From positions 901,042-965,041 of the forward strand of contig VXAI01000004.1 of assembly GCA_013399305.1 (NCBI GenBank): 64,000 nt of DNA, read 5' to 3'. A program made the position numbers and the translations under genes. Below the pieces are notes generated by a model. That model had not been told where the DNA came from. It ran no database searches and saw nothing but the letters and a program-made list of their open reading frames with translations. This document shows, piece by piece, positions 39,501 through 51,229 of this stretch; within the stretch, counting starts at the first letter, position 1, and every line of letters begins with the position of its first letter. The DNA is from Rostratula benghalensis. Its lineage: Eukaryota > Chordata > Aves > Charadriiformes > Rostratulidae.

Positions 39501-42500
39501 AGCTAAATCAGGAGCCACTCTGGCTCTGTAAGTATCAACTAAACAGGTGTCAAAGCCAAGTCACATATTCCCAGAGAAAAAAAAACAAAACAAACAAAAC
39601 CCACACTGGAGCAATTTGCTCTGATTTAGCTGAACTGATGCGATGGCTGGCACAAACCTCCAGTGTATCTCTAGTGCTAGCTGATCAATTTACTCTGACA
39701 GGAGCTGCAGCTCAGCTTACCAAAAAGCCTCAGGTATGTGTTAAGTGTTTGCATGTGCCTCAAGCTGGCTCTCTGAACAGGAATGAAGCTCAGCTTCATT
39801 TACCAGTTCTCATTTCAAAAACTCTAGAAGGAGCATAGCCTATACTTTTCCTTCCCAGATCCTTTCACCATAGCCTCTCTCTTCCTCTGTCACACTCTTC
39901 TGTTTGCACCCTGAAAATATGCCACAACCTCCTGCAGGCCCTCAGTCCCTCACCATCAGCATGTACACCTTTCCTGTCCTGCATAGCTTCCAGTCCCAGG
40001 CCCACCTTCCCCTTTCTCTCCCAATTTTATTCTTCTGTTTGATTCAGATTCCCCACAACACACAAGTTCCCCCTCCCTCTACTCTCTAAACTCTACAGTA
40101 TGTAGGGCCTACAGACCCAAGCAACCTAACTCCCTACCACACACAGCCTTGTGTAAATTAGTAAAAATAGCCCTGAAAGGTCAGGGACCACTGTGGTACT
40201 GGCAGCCACAGTAAACTTTCACGTGTAGCTTTTCTATCCAATTATATTCTAAGTCAAATGACCTTATTCTTCATGTCAGATGCTGACCACCAGCCAGTCT
40301 GCAGTTGCAATTTGTCTCCTATAGACCCAATACCAAGCACATTTTATGCCAAACATATTTGCTGATGCATCACCATCTGTAGTTAGACTCCTTTGTAGTT
40401 CTATGTACATCTAAAACATGCCTGAAATATAATGAGGTTTATAAAATATGGTGTGTTCATTTCTACTAAAAAATAAATATTTCTCGTAAGTAAAAAGCCC
40501 TCTCTGTTTTGTCACTGCTGGTATTACTTTTGAAATGCTCTCCCCAGTAATTAGAGCATGAGAAGTTCTCTTAATATGCTTCCCAGAGCTAACACATACC
40601 CTAGTTGCACGGAGATAAACGCAGCCTCTCTGAAAGCCCTGTGCTGGTTTTACCCCACCCTGCCAGGCACTTCCAGCACGGCCAGCTCCCCTCTGAACCA
40701 TCTTACTCTGCACAATTTCTCTTCATTTGAAAGTCCCTGATTTTATCAGCCCTGCCTGGAAGGCAGGGTAAGCTTCTCAATCTGGATGCCAGAAAAAAGG
40801 GAAGATGGTTAGGGAGGTGTAAAGAGAGGTAAATCTGCCTACCAGCCCTTCTCCACTCATACAGCCTCACAGTTCTTTAGCTCAGCACCACGTTCCCTAG
40901 GTCCTGGAGAAATTCCCGACCTGCTGATTAAAACTAAAGCCCACCAAATGTTTTGCTGTGCCTGGCCACAAGGGAGGCCTGGGATTTCCACCATCCCCTA
41001 CAGCTCACGGTCTTTTGCCCTGACCTTGTTTTTTGAGTCTGTAACCTTCCATCCTAGCCTCCTCCTGCTTCATTTGTATCCTGTTCCCCAGGGAAATGTA
41101 AAGTCTGAAGCAAACAGGAGAAATGAAGCAAACCCTTCTCTATCCACCCCTCACACGCACCAGAAAAGGCAATTTATTTTATTTCCCACAGCCTCTTTAC
41201 ACTTTTGCCCCCAGCACTGACTTGTAAAGCCTAAGGACTCATCTCAGCTTCCCCTTGTCATGGGCAGGGAGGATTTGGCCAGGCAAGACATAAATAAAAG
41301 AGCACCTGAGTCCTGGGATTCTTGCTGCCTGCAATCGCTTAATGTGGAAAATGCGTTATTTGCCAATTTGCAGCCTTTGCTTTATCAAGCAGGAAAATAA
41401 ACCTTTGGGAGCTGCAGGTGTGAGACAAACTTATTTGTGGGCTTTTTGGTCTCTGTAGGTGGAAATGCACAGTTCAGCTCCCTATCCAATGGATCGGGAA
41501 GAGAGGTGTTCTCTGGCTTGGCACAATACCGTTACTTGCTGGTATTGGGCTACTGTTTTATCAAAGTGCCACTGGATCTCATCCTCACTTGAGATTTATT
41601 TTAATGATTTCTAAGTAGACAGAGGCTTATCCTGTGAGGGTATGTCACATAATTTTCTTTTTATTATTTAGAAGAGAATGAATACAGACACAGGATTAAT
41701 ACATTCTAATAAATTTAGCGCTCTCATTGAAAATCATACATATTTTCTGCAGAATTATTTCTGAGAGGAGCTAATGTTATATAAGCCTTACCTGCAGCAG
41801 CTTTACTTTCTACTCTGCCATAAGTAGGGCATCAAGACCACAGATCTTTTAATCCTAAGATCCCTCAGGAATTGTTCTGAGTCAAAACTAATTTGATTGT
41901 AACTTCTCTTTCATCCACAGGTCCCCCACTTTAGCAACCTGCCCCAATGCATTACAGCTCCTCTGCTCTATCCGCTAATGGTGACGCTCAGATGTGGGAA
42001 CAACCTTTCCTCTGCTGATGCCACCATGGTATATTTGTCTTGCTACACATAAAAGACATTCTAAATTTGTTTCCCCATTGCTTTGGGATACCTAGTAAAA
42101 AGAGAATAGTTGTGGCTAAACTTTCTGTCAAGTTCAAATGTGTTTATTATTCTTAAAAACGCCTTCAGGCGTTTGCCAAATGAGTTTTTTTGTTTGGCCA
42201 GGAGGATTTGCAATATTTTCTGAATCACTTTTTCTTCTCACATCTATGTCTAAAAGTTTTCCTAACAGTGCCACAGGTCTGGTTGCCACAGAGCAGCTAA
42301 TAATCACCTGCAAATTCCAGAGACCCATTGAGGTCTCTTCCAGTCCTCTGTCTCTAAACTATACATAGATCACTTCTTTCCCTCTAGCTAAGTACCAGTT
42401 AAATAGCATGGTTTCCATACAGTGAGACAGAGCTGCAGTCCCTTCTTGCCTCCCTTCTCTAGAATAGAGAATAAAGGATAAAATTTCCTTCTGAACAGGT

Positions 42501-45262
42501 CTGTGAAGTTACAAGTCATTGCTGAATACAACATTCTCTCTTCCCACCCCTTTCACACTAGTTCTTGCTTGCCTACTGTGGAAAGCTAGATGCACATTAA
42601 ATATGCAGTCTCCAGAAGATGCTGAATTTCAGGCCAAACCACCTTTTAATGGTTAGAAGTAAAAAATTAATAACAGTGAATTAAAAATATGTGTACTTAT
42701 CCTGTGTCTTACATTATATTTGTACAATGGCTGTGTTTGTATTTCTTAAGGTTTTACTTTGGCTGGAGAAATACTTGAGATTTCACTGGGAGCAACCAGC
42801 TCTAAAGCAAACAACAATAATATACCTGCCTGGAGTGGCCCATGATCTTTAAAGATTATGACACACATCCCAAGCTCTGGAACTCCCTCGCAAATACCAT
42901 TTCCAAATCCTCACAACAGCTCTTCAAGGCAGGTAACTATGATATGCTTTTATAGCGGGGCTCAGCAGAATATCACAAGGACTCAAGGTGACAGCAGAAA
43001 TTGTCTCAAAGGCAGAACCAACAGCTTTAGCATTTTTTCTGTTTCCAACCACTGACTTGTACTTCCTGAATGATATCAGACAGCAATGCCAAAAATAAGT
43101 TAAAAGGGTGTATGTGTGCATTCAGCATGCTCTCTTTTTAGATCTTCCTGAGATGAAAGGAACACTAAGCCCCTGAGTGCAGGCCCTCTAATGCACTGAG
43201 TGCAGACTGCTGTGCCCCCTCTGTGCTCATGAGAGCCTCAGCTTCTCTTGGAGAAGAGCCAGGATGCTGCATTCTGCCTCCAGACTTCCATGGCAGCCCT
43301 ACGTGTATGTCTGAAGGAGGAATCTGACCTAGGGCTATGATTTAGGCCTAGATGCTCTGATGGGGATGGACTGTGTCATGACGGATGTTGGCCCTTGGGG
43401 AATCACACCATTATCAAATGCCTCTCACAATAGCTATGGGATAAAGCACAGGTCACCACATGCCTGAGCTAGAGTTGAGTAGCATGTAGATGAAAGGTTC
43501 CTGTAATCCCTTAATATATCTCAAGTCCCAGGGAGCAGAGAGGGGTGAATGAACAGGTGTATCAGACACTGAATCAAGGAAACTAAACCTAAGCACAAAA
43601 CTGTGTATGTGGTTCTAAGTATTTAATACCCTCTACAACTCAAGTGATCCTCTTACAGCTGTCATGCCTACCATTGCTGCTTTTTCAGCTCTGGGATAGC
43701 AATTCTCACAAGCAGCCTGATCTCTCCAGCCAGGCTGTTTAGAATTGACAAGCCTGTAATCACTACGAAGCACTATTAAATCCTGTAGGCTCTACAGAAG
43801 CACCCAGACCCAGGCACTAAGCTGAATCCAAGTGGGGCACACAGCAACACCCAAAGCATCCTGAGCACTGCTGGGGACGCTCCAGGGCTAGCTAGTGCTC
43901 TCCTGACCGACCACCGCTGCACTGGGAAAGAGGGTCCTCTGAGTGCAGGCTTGGCTTCCTGCATGGTAGTGGGATTAAGGAGATAGAAAATCCAGTCCCC
44001 TGCCCCTCTGCGAGCTTCCTGTGAGATCTCAGGCAAGCCCAGCAGCCTTTCTTTGCCTCAGCATGCTGATACCCCGACCTGCAGCCCAGTGCCAACATAC
44101 CCAAGCTCATCATAAATACTTCCAAGCAAGTCTAACTGCAGCAACCTGGAGCACTGTGCACCCTAACTCATCTGGCTTCTTAGCTGTTCATAGCACAGAT
44201 ACACTCTCATGACCTCTTTCTAAAATGGAGAGACAATGTTCTTCACCCCACTATACAGTTAATTTACCACTACATCACAGCGTCCTTGAGGGTGTATCTC
44301 TGTATAGCACTTAGCACTCCCTGGGGTCCAGAGTCACTGCTCTTTGTAATACAGATCATTACAGGAATTTGGGTCTGCCACAGGACTCGATCAGCGTTTT
44401 TGATTGTGATACACAGAATAGAAATCTCACTCAGAAACATGTTAGCCAACTTATGAAAAACTGGGGTAGGAGGCTGCCAGCAAAATTAGAAATTACAGTT
44501 CTGACTGCACACAGAGATCAGCTTGGCTAAGCTAGGAGGCTTATGAAGTCTAGTAACAACAATAATAAAAAATAATAATAGAATGGCATTTTGGATGTCG
44601 CGCTTTCAAGCTCTCTTACACATTTTCCCCCCAGCCTTTAAATTAAATGACACCCATTTAATCAACAGCAGATATATTATTTGCCATTCTCGAAATGATC
44701 CATTCAGGCTCCAGTTTCATTGTAACACTGATCACTTGCATATAGATCAAAAGTTAAATCTCCCAACTAAGTAACTGAAATTTACTTTTTGCATTGCCAA
44801 GGTACATTAGGAAATTACATTTTTGTCATTATTTCTACAAAATACCGCTATACCATTCTGTCAAATTTAATCAACCAAATAGCTGTTGCTTACCTGTGTG
44901 AAGTAAAGATTCATCAGGGTCAGGGTGAAAAACTGGAGGCAGACTGGGAAGCAATAGAGAAGCCAGAAGATGAAGGGGCTGAGGGAATTTGCTGTGACAA
45001 AGTCTTTGAAATAAAATGAAAAGAGCACAGTCCTAAGAGAGGCCCAAAACAAGCACAGAAACAGAAAGACAGTTTGGTAACTGAACCTCTTGTGCCTGTA
45101 GTGAAGGACCAGCCAGAGCTGGACGTAGATGAACACAAAAAGCTGTGAATAAAAAACAGTATATACAATGGTCAGGCCCAACTTCACATACGGAGGGACA
45201 GCTGGCGTCAGGGTCGGCGGAAGGGTGTCATTTTTCAGTGGGTCCCACTCAGGGGCCTCCAT
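18397..45262 (-). CDS. GPR137B: GPR137B, lysosomal multi-pass membrane protein, complete, 7 coding exons
   Basis: GPR137B is a GPCR-like seven-pass protein of the lysosomal membrane, reported to promote Rag GTPase and mTORC1 signalling. Coding exons in transcript order: 45262-44894, 36293-36244, 30466-30244, 26445-26296, 24210-24082, 20061-19937 and 18508-18397. They join in frame to 385 residues; the human protein is about 399 and differs by a longer N-terminus. Hydrophobic segments lie at about 26-52, 60-85, 97-123, 141-164, 180-201, 216-245 and 275-298. An NVS glycosylation site sits between the last two. The tail has [12 protein letters not shown] and DYYDWG. The start Met is fixed by an in-frame TGA nine bases upstream. 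All introns are GT-AG except the one after 26296, which starts GC. It is convergent with ERO1B, as in human. Confidence 0.96.
19937..20061 (-). CDS. GPR137B: GPR137B exon 6, cytosolic tail
   Basis: This 125-nt exon has a cttccctcag acceptor and a gtgaga donor. It encodes [19 protein letters not shown], then [18 protein letters not shown]. The acidic DSDDDLAW stretch is a hallmark of the family. It ends in phase 2. Confidence 0.95.
21161..21811 (-). repeat. CR1 LINE fragment with 3' end
   Basis: Read on the - strand it ends in the CR1 3' tail (complement of aatcactgaggttggaaaag, 21163-21182). It extends 5' through the cctggagaagaagaggctg block to gcccaggtggccaagaag near 21765. It lies in a GPR137B intron. 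It directly abuts a second CR1 in the same orientation. Confidence 0.93.
21812..22456 (-). repeat. CR1 LINE fragment with reverse-transcriptase FADD motif, 3'-truncated
   Basis: On the - strand it carries a stretch of CR1 ORF2 reading [23 protein letters not shown] is the reverse-transcriptase catalytic motif. [14 protein letters not shown] and [15 protein letters not shown] follow. The frame is open for much of its length, then breaks, and the element stops at ggggttggt without its own 3' tail. It is a dead fragment. Confidence 0.93.
22457..24081 (-). other. GPR137B: GPR137B intron segment
   Basis: Non-coding. It holds the (TTTGG)6 microsatellite at 23382-23411 and a CTCF-like sequence near 22674-22690 (ctccctcttgtggcgc). 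No exon is supported. Confidence 0.7.
23382..23411 (+). repeat. (TTTGG)6 pentanucleotide microsatellite
   Basis: Six perfect copies of TTTGG in a GPR137B intron. Confidence 0.97.
24082..24210 (-). CDS. GPR137B: GPR137B exon 5, seventh membrane segment
   Basis: This 129-nt exon is phase 0 at both ends. It follows a cttttcaacag acceptor and ends in gtaagt. It encodes [11 protein letters not shown], the hydrophobic [18 protein letters not shown], and [14 protein letters not shown]. Its first codon, Ala of ADLK, requires the GC donor in the previous exon. It is too short to stand out as a long ORF. Confidence 0.96.
26296..26445 (-). CDS. GPR137B: GPR137B exon 4, sixth membrane segment, GC donor
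   Basis: This 150-nt exon is phase 0 at both ends. It encodes [38 protein letters not shown] and [12 protein letters not shown]. The donor reads CAG|GCAAGT, the usual form of a GC-AG intron. The NVS is a glycosylation sequon. Confidence 0.96.
30244..30466 (-). CDS. GPR137B: GPR137B exon 3, fourth and fifth membrane segments
   Basis: This 223-nt exon follows cctcactctcccag. It completes an Arg codon and encodes [38 protein letters not shown] and [20 protein letters not shown]. It ends IYLESK before gtaagg. An open frame with an ATG at 30498 starts in the preceding intron and is not a real start. Confidence 0.97.
31334..31353 (+). repeat. poly(A) run of 20
   Basis: Twenty A in a GPR137B intron. 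No retrocopy could be recognised before it. Confidence 0.9.
31664..32361 (-). repeat. CR1 LINE fragment with 3' end
   Basis: On the + strand it starts tatcacagaatcacagaatg, the complement of the CR1 tail, followed by gttagaagggaccttcagag. It runs through the block ggcagagtagagggggagga to tggtgcatggggttattcc. It lies in a GPR137B intron. A short gap near 32300 suggests a small internal deletion. Confidence 0.94.
32744..32775 (-). repeat. 32-bp CR1 micro-fragment
   Basis: Nearly identical to 31974-32005, inside the CR1 element 770 bases to the left: both contain tagatatttataagcatt. It is flanked by a 12-base direct repeat ttttgtcactta (32736-32747 and 32783-32794). Confidence 0.75.
34203..34242 (+). 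repeat. Degenerate CCAT/ATC-rich simple repeat
   Basis: Imperfect ccatc units in a GPR137B intron. Confidence 0.6.
34275..34352 (+). repeat. CR1 3'-end remnant, about 80 bp
   Basis: It contains ggttggactagttgacctttg and the tail ccactctgtgattctgtgat, typical of the last 80 bases of CR1. It is heavily 5'-truncated. Confidence 0.85.
36244..36293 (-). CDS. GPR137B: GPR137B 50-nt exon 2 ([16 protein letters not shown])
   Basis: This small exon lies between a tttgcag acceptor and a gtaaga donor. It encodes [16 protein letters not shown] plus two bases of an Arg codon, matching the human loop after the third membrane segment. It restores frame between exons 1 and 3, so it is required. Confidence 0.96.
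36294..44893 (-). other. GPR137B: GPR137B intron, 8.6 kb
   Basis: I see only an A-rich tract (39577-39608) and small AT-rich runs (for example 44556-44580). No repeat family or further exon is recognised. The open frames here lack motifs and splice signals. Confidence 0.75.
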
Positions 45263-45340
45263 TTGATATCAGGAATCGTCAGAATTATTTATTAAGTTTG
45301 GCTGCCGCTGTTGCCTCCTCCTCCTTCTCCTTTCATCTTC
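44894..45340 (-). CDS. GPR137B: GPR137B first coding exon with 5' UTR part and start codon
   Basis: The coding part is 45262-44894, 123 codons: [20 protein letters not shown], then membrane segments 1-3. It ends NLYFTQ before gtaagc. Met aligns with the internal human Met of the METPPWDP region. An in-frame TGA just upstream rules out an earlier start in this exon. The 78 bases before the ATG are bounded by a strong acceptor-like sequence (ttcttgattcctatgctgtag), so at least one upstream non-coding exon is likely. The ATG context is moderate (C at -3, G at +4). Confidence 0.92.
45291..45332 (-). other. Upstream ORF in GPR137B 5' UTR
   Basis: A 13-codon frame, [13 protein letters not shown] and stop, lies upstream of and out of frame with the main ATG. 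It ends before the main start. It may damp translation if the exon begins at 45340. Confidence 0.4.
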
Positions 45341-48300
45341 CTACAGCATAGGAATCAAGAAAATGAAAGAAAACAAGCTGCACTTCCTCTTTGGCAGCTC
45401 ACTGTGGGCTGGTAGCACATGATCACAATTCAGAATGATTCATTAGGACTGCCTTTGTCAGCAATTGGCAGGGAACAGCTCAGAAAGCTGCCCTTCGCTG
45501 GTGTTTGTGCACGAATCTTTATCATCCTTAAGAAACAAAGAAATCCCCCAGCCCCTGAACAGTTTACTGCTTTTTTTTTTTTTTTTCCTACAGAACATTA
45601 TCTGGATTTTAAATTAGTAAAGTAATGTTCTGTTTTCTACAAGAAGCAGGTACCTGACATTTTCCCAGTGGCAGACACATCATATCTTTGTAAGATTTTT
45701 TGGTCTTGTTTCCTATTTAGCAAGTACTTTATTTAGCTGCATTTTGTTAGGAATAATTTCAAGCACTTTAAAGTACTCATGAAATTCAAAGCACTGTAAA
45801 AAGCTGTAACAGTTCAGCTCTGCATTGCAGAAACCTTTGTCTTTACAAGGAAATACACAATTTGCACATCAAACTAACACATTCGGTGTCTTCTTTTTCT
45901 TCTAACGTAAAACATTTCATTAGAAAGGAAGAAAAGGCACATCAAGGCTTCTAAACATGCTGTATACAGGAACAAATGAAGCCCCCCAAATTCACTAAAG
46001 CCTACATGCAGCTACAGGTTCTTTTCTTCTTGGCTGTTGTCTGTTTGTGCCATCACTGTGGTAACAGCTGACCAGACGCGCCTTCTCACAAGTGTGCAGA
46101 TGTGCCCTTGGGATTAAATCTATAAATTAATAGGTGCTATGGCAGGCTGCTGGGTTTGACTCACAGGGCTGAGAAGTGAGAACTGAAACTCAGTGGTTTA
46201 GACATTTGTAGCGCGGTGGAAATGCTTCACGTTATCTCTAGGTCATGTATGGCGTCATATACCATCAAATAACAAGGTTTTTAAAAGATACCTTGGTTAT
46301 GGCTGGAGCACTGCCATGTTTTGTCCTGTTGTTTATAGCAAGCAGTTTACAAGAAGTGTTTGTTACCTAGAATAATCCCCAGGGAGAACCTTGCACGTCT
46401 GGTGAGCAGTGAAAAAGATTCCTTTAGTGAAAGTGTCCACGTAGTGTACAGGGTATGCAGATGCTGACACTGACACTGAGTACAAACTAAAATAGTGATT
46501 TCCACTATTAGTGCCGAATCCCAAGAGGAGTTCAGAACTACTATTTTGTTGGAAAAGAAAATTATTATAATTGTGCTTATTAATATAAATACAGCTTATG
46601 TAAGTTTGGATAACTCTTCAAAAAGATAAAAAAGAAGCCCATTCTGCCTTAAAAATACCCACACTGAACACTTAAAACTATGTTCCAAAATCCATGTTTA
46701 GGTACTAAAACATAAGCAGTTTGATTTTAAAGGTGCAAAGCAAACTTAGCTCCCATTGACTGAAAAGGGATCTGCGGTTTCTCAGTGCTTCTGTAAATCA
46801 GGTCGCTTCTATTAAGTTAACTAGATATGATTTTAAGACCCTACCCAGAAGCAGTCAGCTTGGAAAGTCCTGGATAAAGAGCTCTCAGAAGCAGGGTGAT
46901 ACAGAGCACTGAGTGGCTGTGTTGATTTGACTACACATGGAAATACACAGAACACACAGTGAATGATGGACTTAAATTAGCACCTGCTCCTAGACCCTGT
47001 GTATTTCCTGGAACAAAAAAGGTAATATTGACTTGATACCAGGGTAGAACATGGAAAACTGAGCAGTTACTGAAGCAAGTTTGTCAGAGAAGCTGTCTGT
47101 ATTCAGGCCATCACATTCACTAGGCAAACACAAGGAAATTATCTTTATAGGGCCTGGACAGGAGTTTAGACAATATATGTAACAAATACAATAGATACAA
47201 CAAAATATATTTCAATACATACTACAGAAAGCTCCATCTCCCAGATCAGCCAAACATCTCCCCTAGACTGATACATACTTCTTTCTAGCAGATAAGGAAA
47301 ACCTCTTGCTAGCCTTTCCCAGTTCCATTAATAGGCCTGCCCTATACATCCCCCTGTCTCCACAACCCCAATGCACACATGCACTATCTAGAGGCCAGAG
47401 TACAGTGATAATAAATCCAATGGGTTACACACCACCTCTCTGCTCTCAGCACAAACTTTCTGATTATGCTTGTGGCTAACATTAACCCATGGTGGCCATA
47501 ACCACTCCATTGCTTTTTACCAGTGACCTGTAACGACTCTTCACAGCTTGTGCCCTAAGACTTTAACCTACTAAGTGAGGGTAAAGTCTTCCATGGCATG
47601 CCACCAGGAAAAACATGAGGAGTTTAAGACTGCCACATGCCTGAATTATACTGTAAAATGTCCAGAGAAGCAGAGGAATCATTTTCACTCAACAAGCTGC
47701 TGGCTTCCCTTCAGTGCCCCTGTGGATGGGATTGCCAGCTCACACTTGGTGGGCAGCACGTTGTAAACAGCCGAAGGAAGCTGCTGCTCCCTTGGTCAGC
47801 TGTTGCCAAAGGGGCAGCAAAGAACAGCGGTCGCACAGACTGCGTCATGGATACACGTCCTTGCCAGTAGGTGAGCAAAGGCTGGTTGGGAAACTCTGCA
47901 TTGCAGCACTACAAGAAACTTTTTAACAGATCAAACTTCCCATGCAGCTCTCCAGTGCTTAAGAAGTTCAGCCACTGCTTGGTCTTCAGCACACTCCTGC
48001 TGCTGTTTAGGGATGTTAGGCAATTCCAGATGATATGTTTGTGTTACTGTTGTGGTTTGTTTTTTTTTTTTCCTAAGGGTCATTGTCCAAAGGAATAAAC
48101 TTGAGTGGAGCTCCAGGGTTCAAAAAGTTGCTTAGCTAGGCTGTACCACTACTTGACTTGAACAAAAGTAGATAACATAAAGTATATGAATTCTGCAAGT
48201 TGAACTGCTGCCCTGCTCCTGAGTTCTCATCTTTGATGTCACTTGCAGTTAATGAATTTGCTGGCAAGACTGTTAGCGAATCACTGTGTGTGGTAAAGCA

Positions 48301-51229
48301 CTCTGCAACTAGTGTATAGTTCAAAAAGTCTTTTGGAAATGGTTTTGCAGAAAAGAGCACTTCTAGGAGGTGAAGAAATTAAAGTTTAAAGTTTAAAGAT
48401 TAGGTTAGATACCGAACCATATTAATATTTGATTTTATACTGTGGTAGTCCAGAGAATTTGTCCTCAGTTATGCTGGCAGGTTTTTCATTCTTTTGAGGT
48501 TTCATGATTTTTTGGATTGTGTTTCTTTTAAGTACTTGGCTCTCATGGCTTTAACCTCACATATTGAATAAAGTATGATAGCTGGACCTTAAAGTCTGTC
48601 CTTCTTCAAAAGCTGGTTTTCCCTGAAGTTATTTGAAAAATTGTGGGAGGCCAGTCCTTCCAGTTCCACTGAGACACACCAGGAGAGGTTGCCAGATAGG
48701 CAGGCCTCTTGCCAAACCAAAGAATAGAAAGAAAATGGTGTTCTGGTTCAACATCTTCTTTTGCTCCATACTCCACGAGGGCTATGATTACAAAACACAA
48801 CACAACATTTTTAAGGAAATAATTCTTGCTATTTCTGCTAAAAAAAAAGGAGTGGGACAGAAATGTGCTGTTGAACAAGAACTGTAAACTTGCTGGTGGA
48901 AAGTGGGAGTATATGATTTAGATAAAAGGTAGATCAACTGTGGAATTCATAATTATTTAATTCACCCAAATTTGTCACAACACTTACACCTCCTCCTTCT
49001 TCATTTTGTGTCCTGCAGAAATATCAAGTCACATCCTTGCAGTCTGCTCATTTCAATTCAATAATTTTTTTTTGAAAGGCAAATTCCTCTGAAGCCCTTA
49101 GTAATGTGGCTACTAGAACAGAGAAATTTAACTATGTGGTATAAGCACACACCCTCTGTGTCTAATACTTAGGCCATTACAATTTGGTGCATTACATGAT
49201 AAGAAGTCAGGTTTCCTGATGAGAGATGGTGGGCAGGATGCTGAAAAGAATGGACATTTCCTTAGATCAGGTTCAGGAATCTGATTTAACTACAGGGTAG
49301 GCACCTAAACAAGTGCCTACCCAACATGATGAATGAATTAGCCAGGAAATCCTGAAACTGTAATTTCTCATTTGCCTTTGGATTCTGAACACATTATATT
49401 TGAAGCTCATTGAATGCTACTGCATTGCAGAGCACGAGTACTAAGCCTTGGAAAATACTGCTGATGGGATACTTCTCTCCTTCACTCGGTGTGGGCTTGT
49501 CTCCAAGTCATGGACTACGTCACCATCTTTGGGATCCAGCATCTTTGTGCCATTCAACATTTAGCAACACTGGCAAAAGCCAAACAGAGGGCTGGGAACC
49601 AGTTTTCTCAAGGGAAAAAATGTCCTTTCATTGTTGGGCTTTCTCTGTGCCTGGGCATGTTAGATTTCACTATTAATCCTGACACAGACCTCATACTCAA
49701 AACATGTCTAAATAAAGCCCTCATAATAAATCAGGATTTATTATTCTAATCTCATTTAGGTCATACAGTGGCGTACAATAGTACGAATGTTGGGCTTTAA
49801 CCCATAATCCTTAGGGCAGCCAAAGCCTCCATTGGCTTCAAATAAAGTAATGCCTGCGCATCTAGGGCAGGAACTCACCCGCACAAACTAATCAGTGTAA
49901 TGCAAGTAGCTTTAAAGCAAGAAAACTGTGGTTTCATAATTTCAGCCAATAACTGACCAGAAGAAAATTTTCTAGAAAAAAACCCTCCCCAACTCCCACT
50001 GGAAAAACCCATAAAAGAGGAACTAAAGCAATTAGGTAATTCCCTTCAGTGGGTGATCCCTTAGATACATCAGTCATCTGGGTATGAGCTGAGTGGAAAA
50101 GGGAGGTGGACTAGATGTGGACTGATAACAGAGGGAGGTAGGTCTGAATGCTAAAGATCACCTGGCCCAGTATCTGTGGTTTCATATAATCTATGGCATA
50201 TTGTGGCAGGTAACACATCTTCTCTTCACAAGAATCTTGATGAGTAAAGAATAAAAGCCCATTTAAATAGGGATGGTTTTAGCCACATCCATTGAAGAGA
50301 GTTAATTAATTTTCTTCCCTTGGCTTCTGTTACTTAAAGAATAGGAAGCATCTGGCTCACATAAAGCCCCATGTTAGAAATCATCTGCTTCAGCCCTGAT
50401 TATCTGCTCCTTCAAGCAGCTGAGAATTCAGCAATGGAAACAAAACATCATGACTTTTGCTGAACCCTTCTCAGGTTAATACTGGAGAAACTTTTCAACT
50501 CCAGTATCACCAATCTACCCAGATAGTGCTGGCATCCATACTAGCTCAGAGGACTCTGCAATGTTAGGAAGTGGTCTCATAAACAGTCTGAGCATCTTGC
50601 CATTTCCTCATTTTCCTAAATTGTGTTTGGCAAGGCTGTCCCCTGAATGGTCACTGCAGAAACTTTTCAGCTATAGGGCTGTCCTTGGAGCAGGGCTGAA
50701 GAAATTTTTGTTGGTAAGGGGCCTACACAACTCCCGTCTGGCTTCTCTGGGATATGGAACGTGGTGGAAAGGGTAGACAGTGTGCCTGAAAGCAAAGGAT
50801 CATGTGTGGGAGGGCAAGGTCATGTAGGTGTGCAGAGAAAGAGCAAATTCCCAAGCTACATATCAAACCTACAGCTCAGGGATGAATTCGCACAGGATGA
50901 GGTTTCTTTGATCATTAGTGAATCTGTATTTAAGACCTGAGGGACAAATACTGGGCTAAAACCAGATAGTAAGCAAACCTTTACAGCAACTTTGTATTCA
51001 GCATTTAACACACAAGGTTCAGCCAACAGCACCCTCCCTTGCCCTATACCTGTGTATCATTTGTATGCTGTATGTTGTGCTGTGCTGTTACTTTCCTGCT
51101 GCTGTATGACTTGTACAACCCATTAGCCTACACCTGAGGGCTAAGGACTGGGGTAGTTCCTCTGGATTCAAGCTGAGGAAGGTGTGGGAGACGGCACTTT
51201 ACAGTAGGGCAACATCTGCACCCCCCGGA
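45341..51229 (-). other. GPR137B: Probable GPR137B first intron, no recognised element
   Basis: AT-rich sequence without interspersed repeats that I can name. A T-run lies at about 48057-48071. If transcription starts in the CpG island, this is intron 1; if not, it is upstream flank. No coding exon is supported. Confidence 0.55.

Noticed and set aside
44867..44893. C-terminal extension of the GPR137B first-exon frame (VSNSYLVD)
   Set aside because: It reads through the gtaagc donor into the intron.
48379..48400. Three copies of an aaagttt-like unit
   Set aside because: Too short and AT-rich to be more than chance low complexity.
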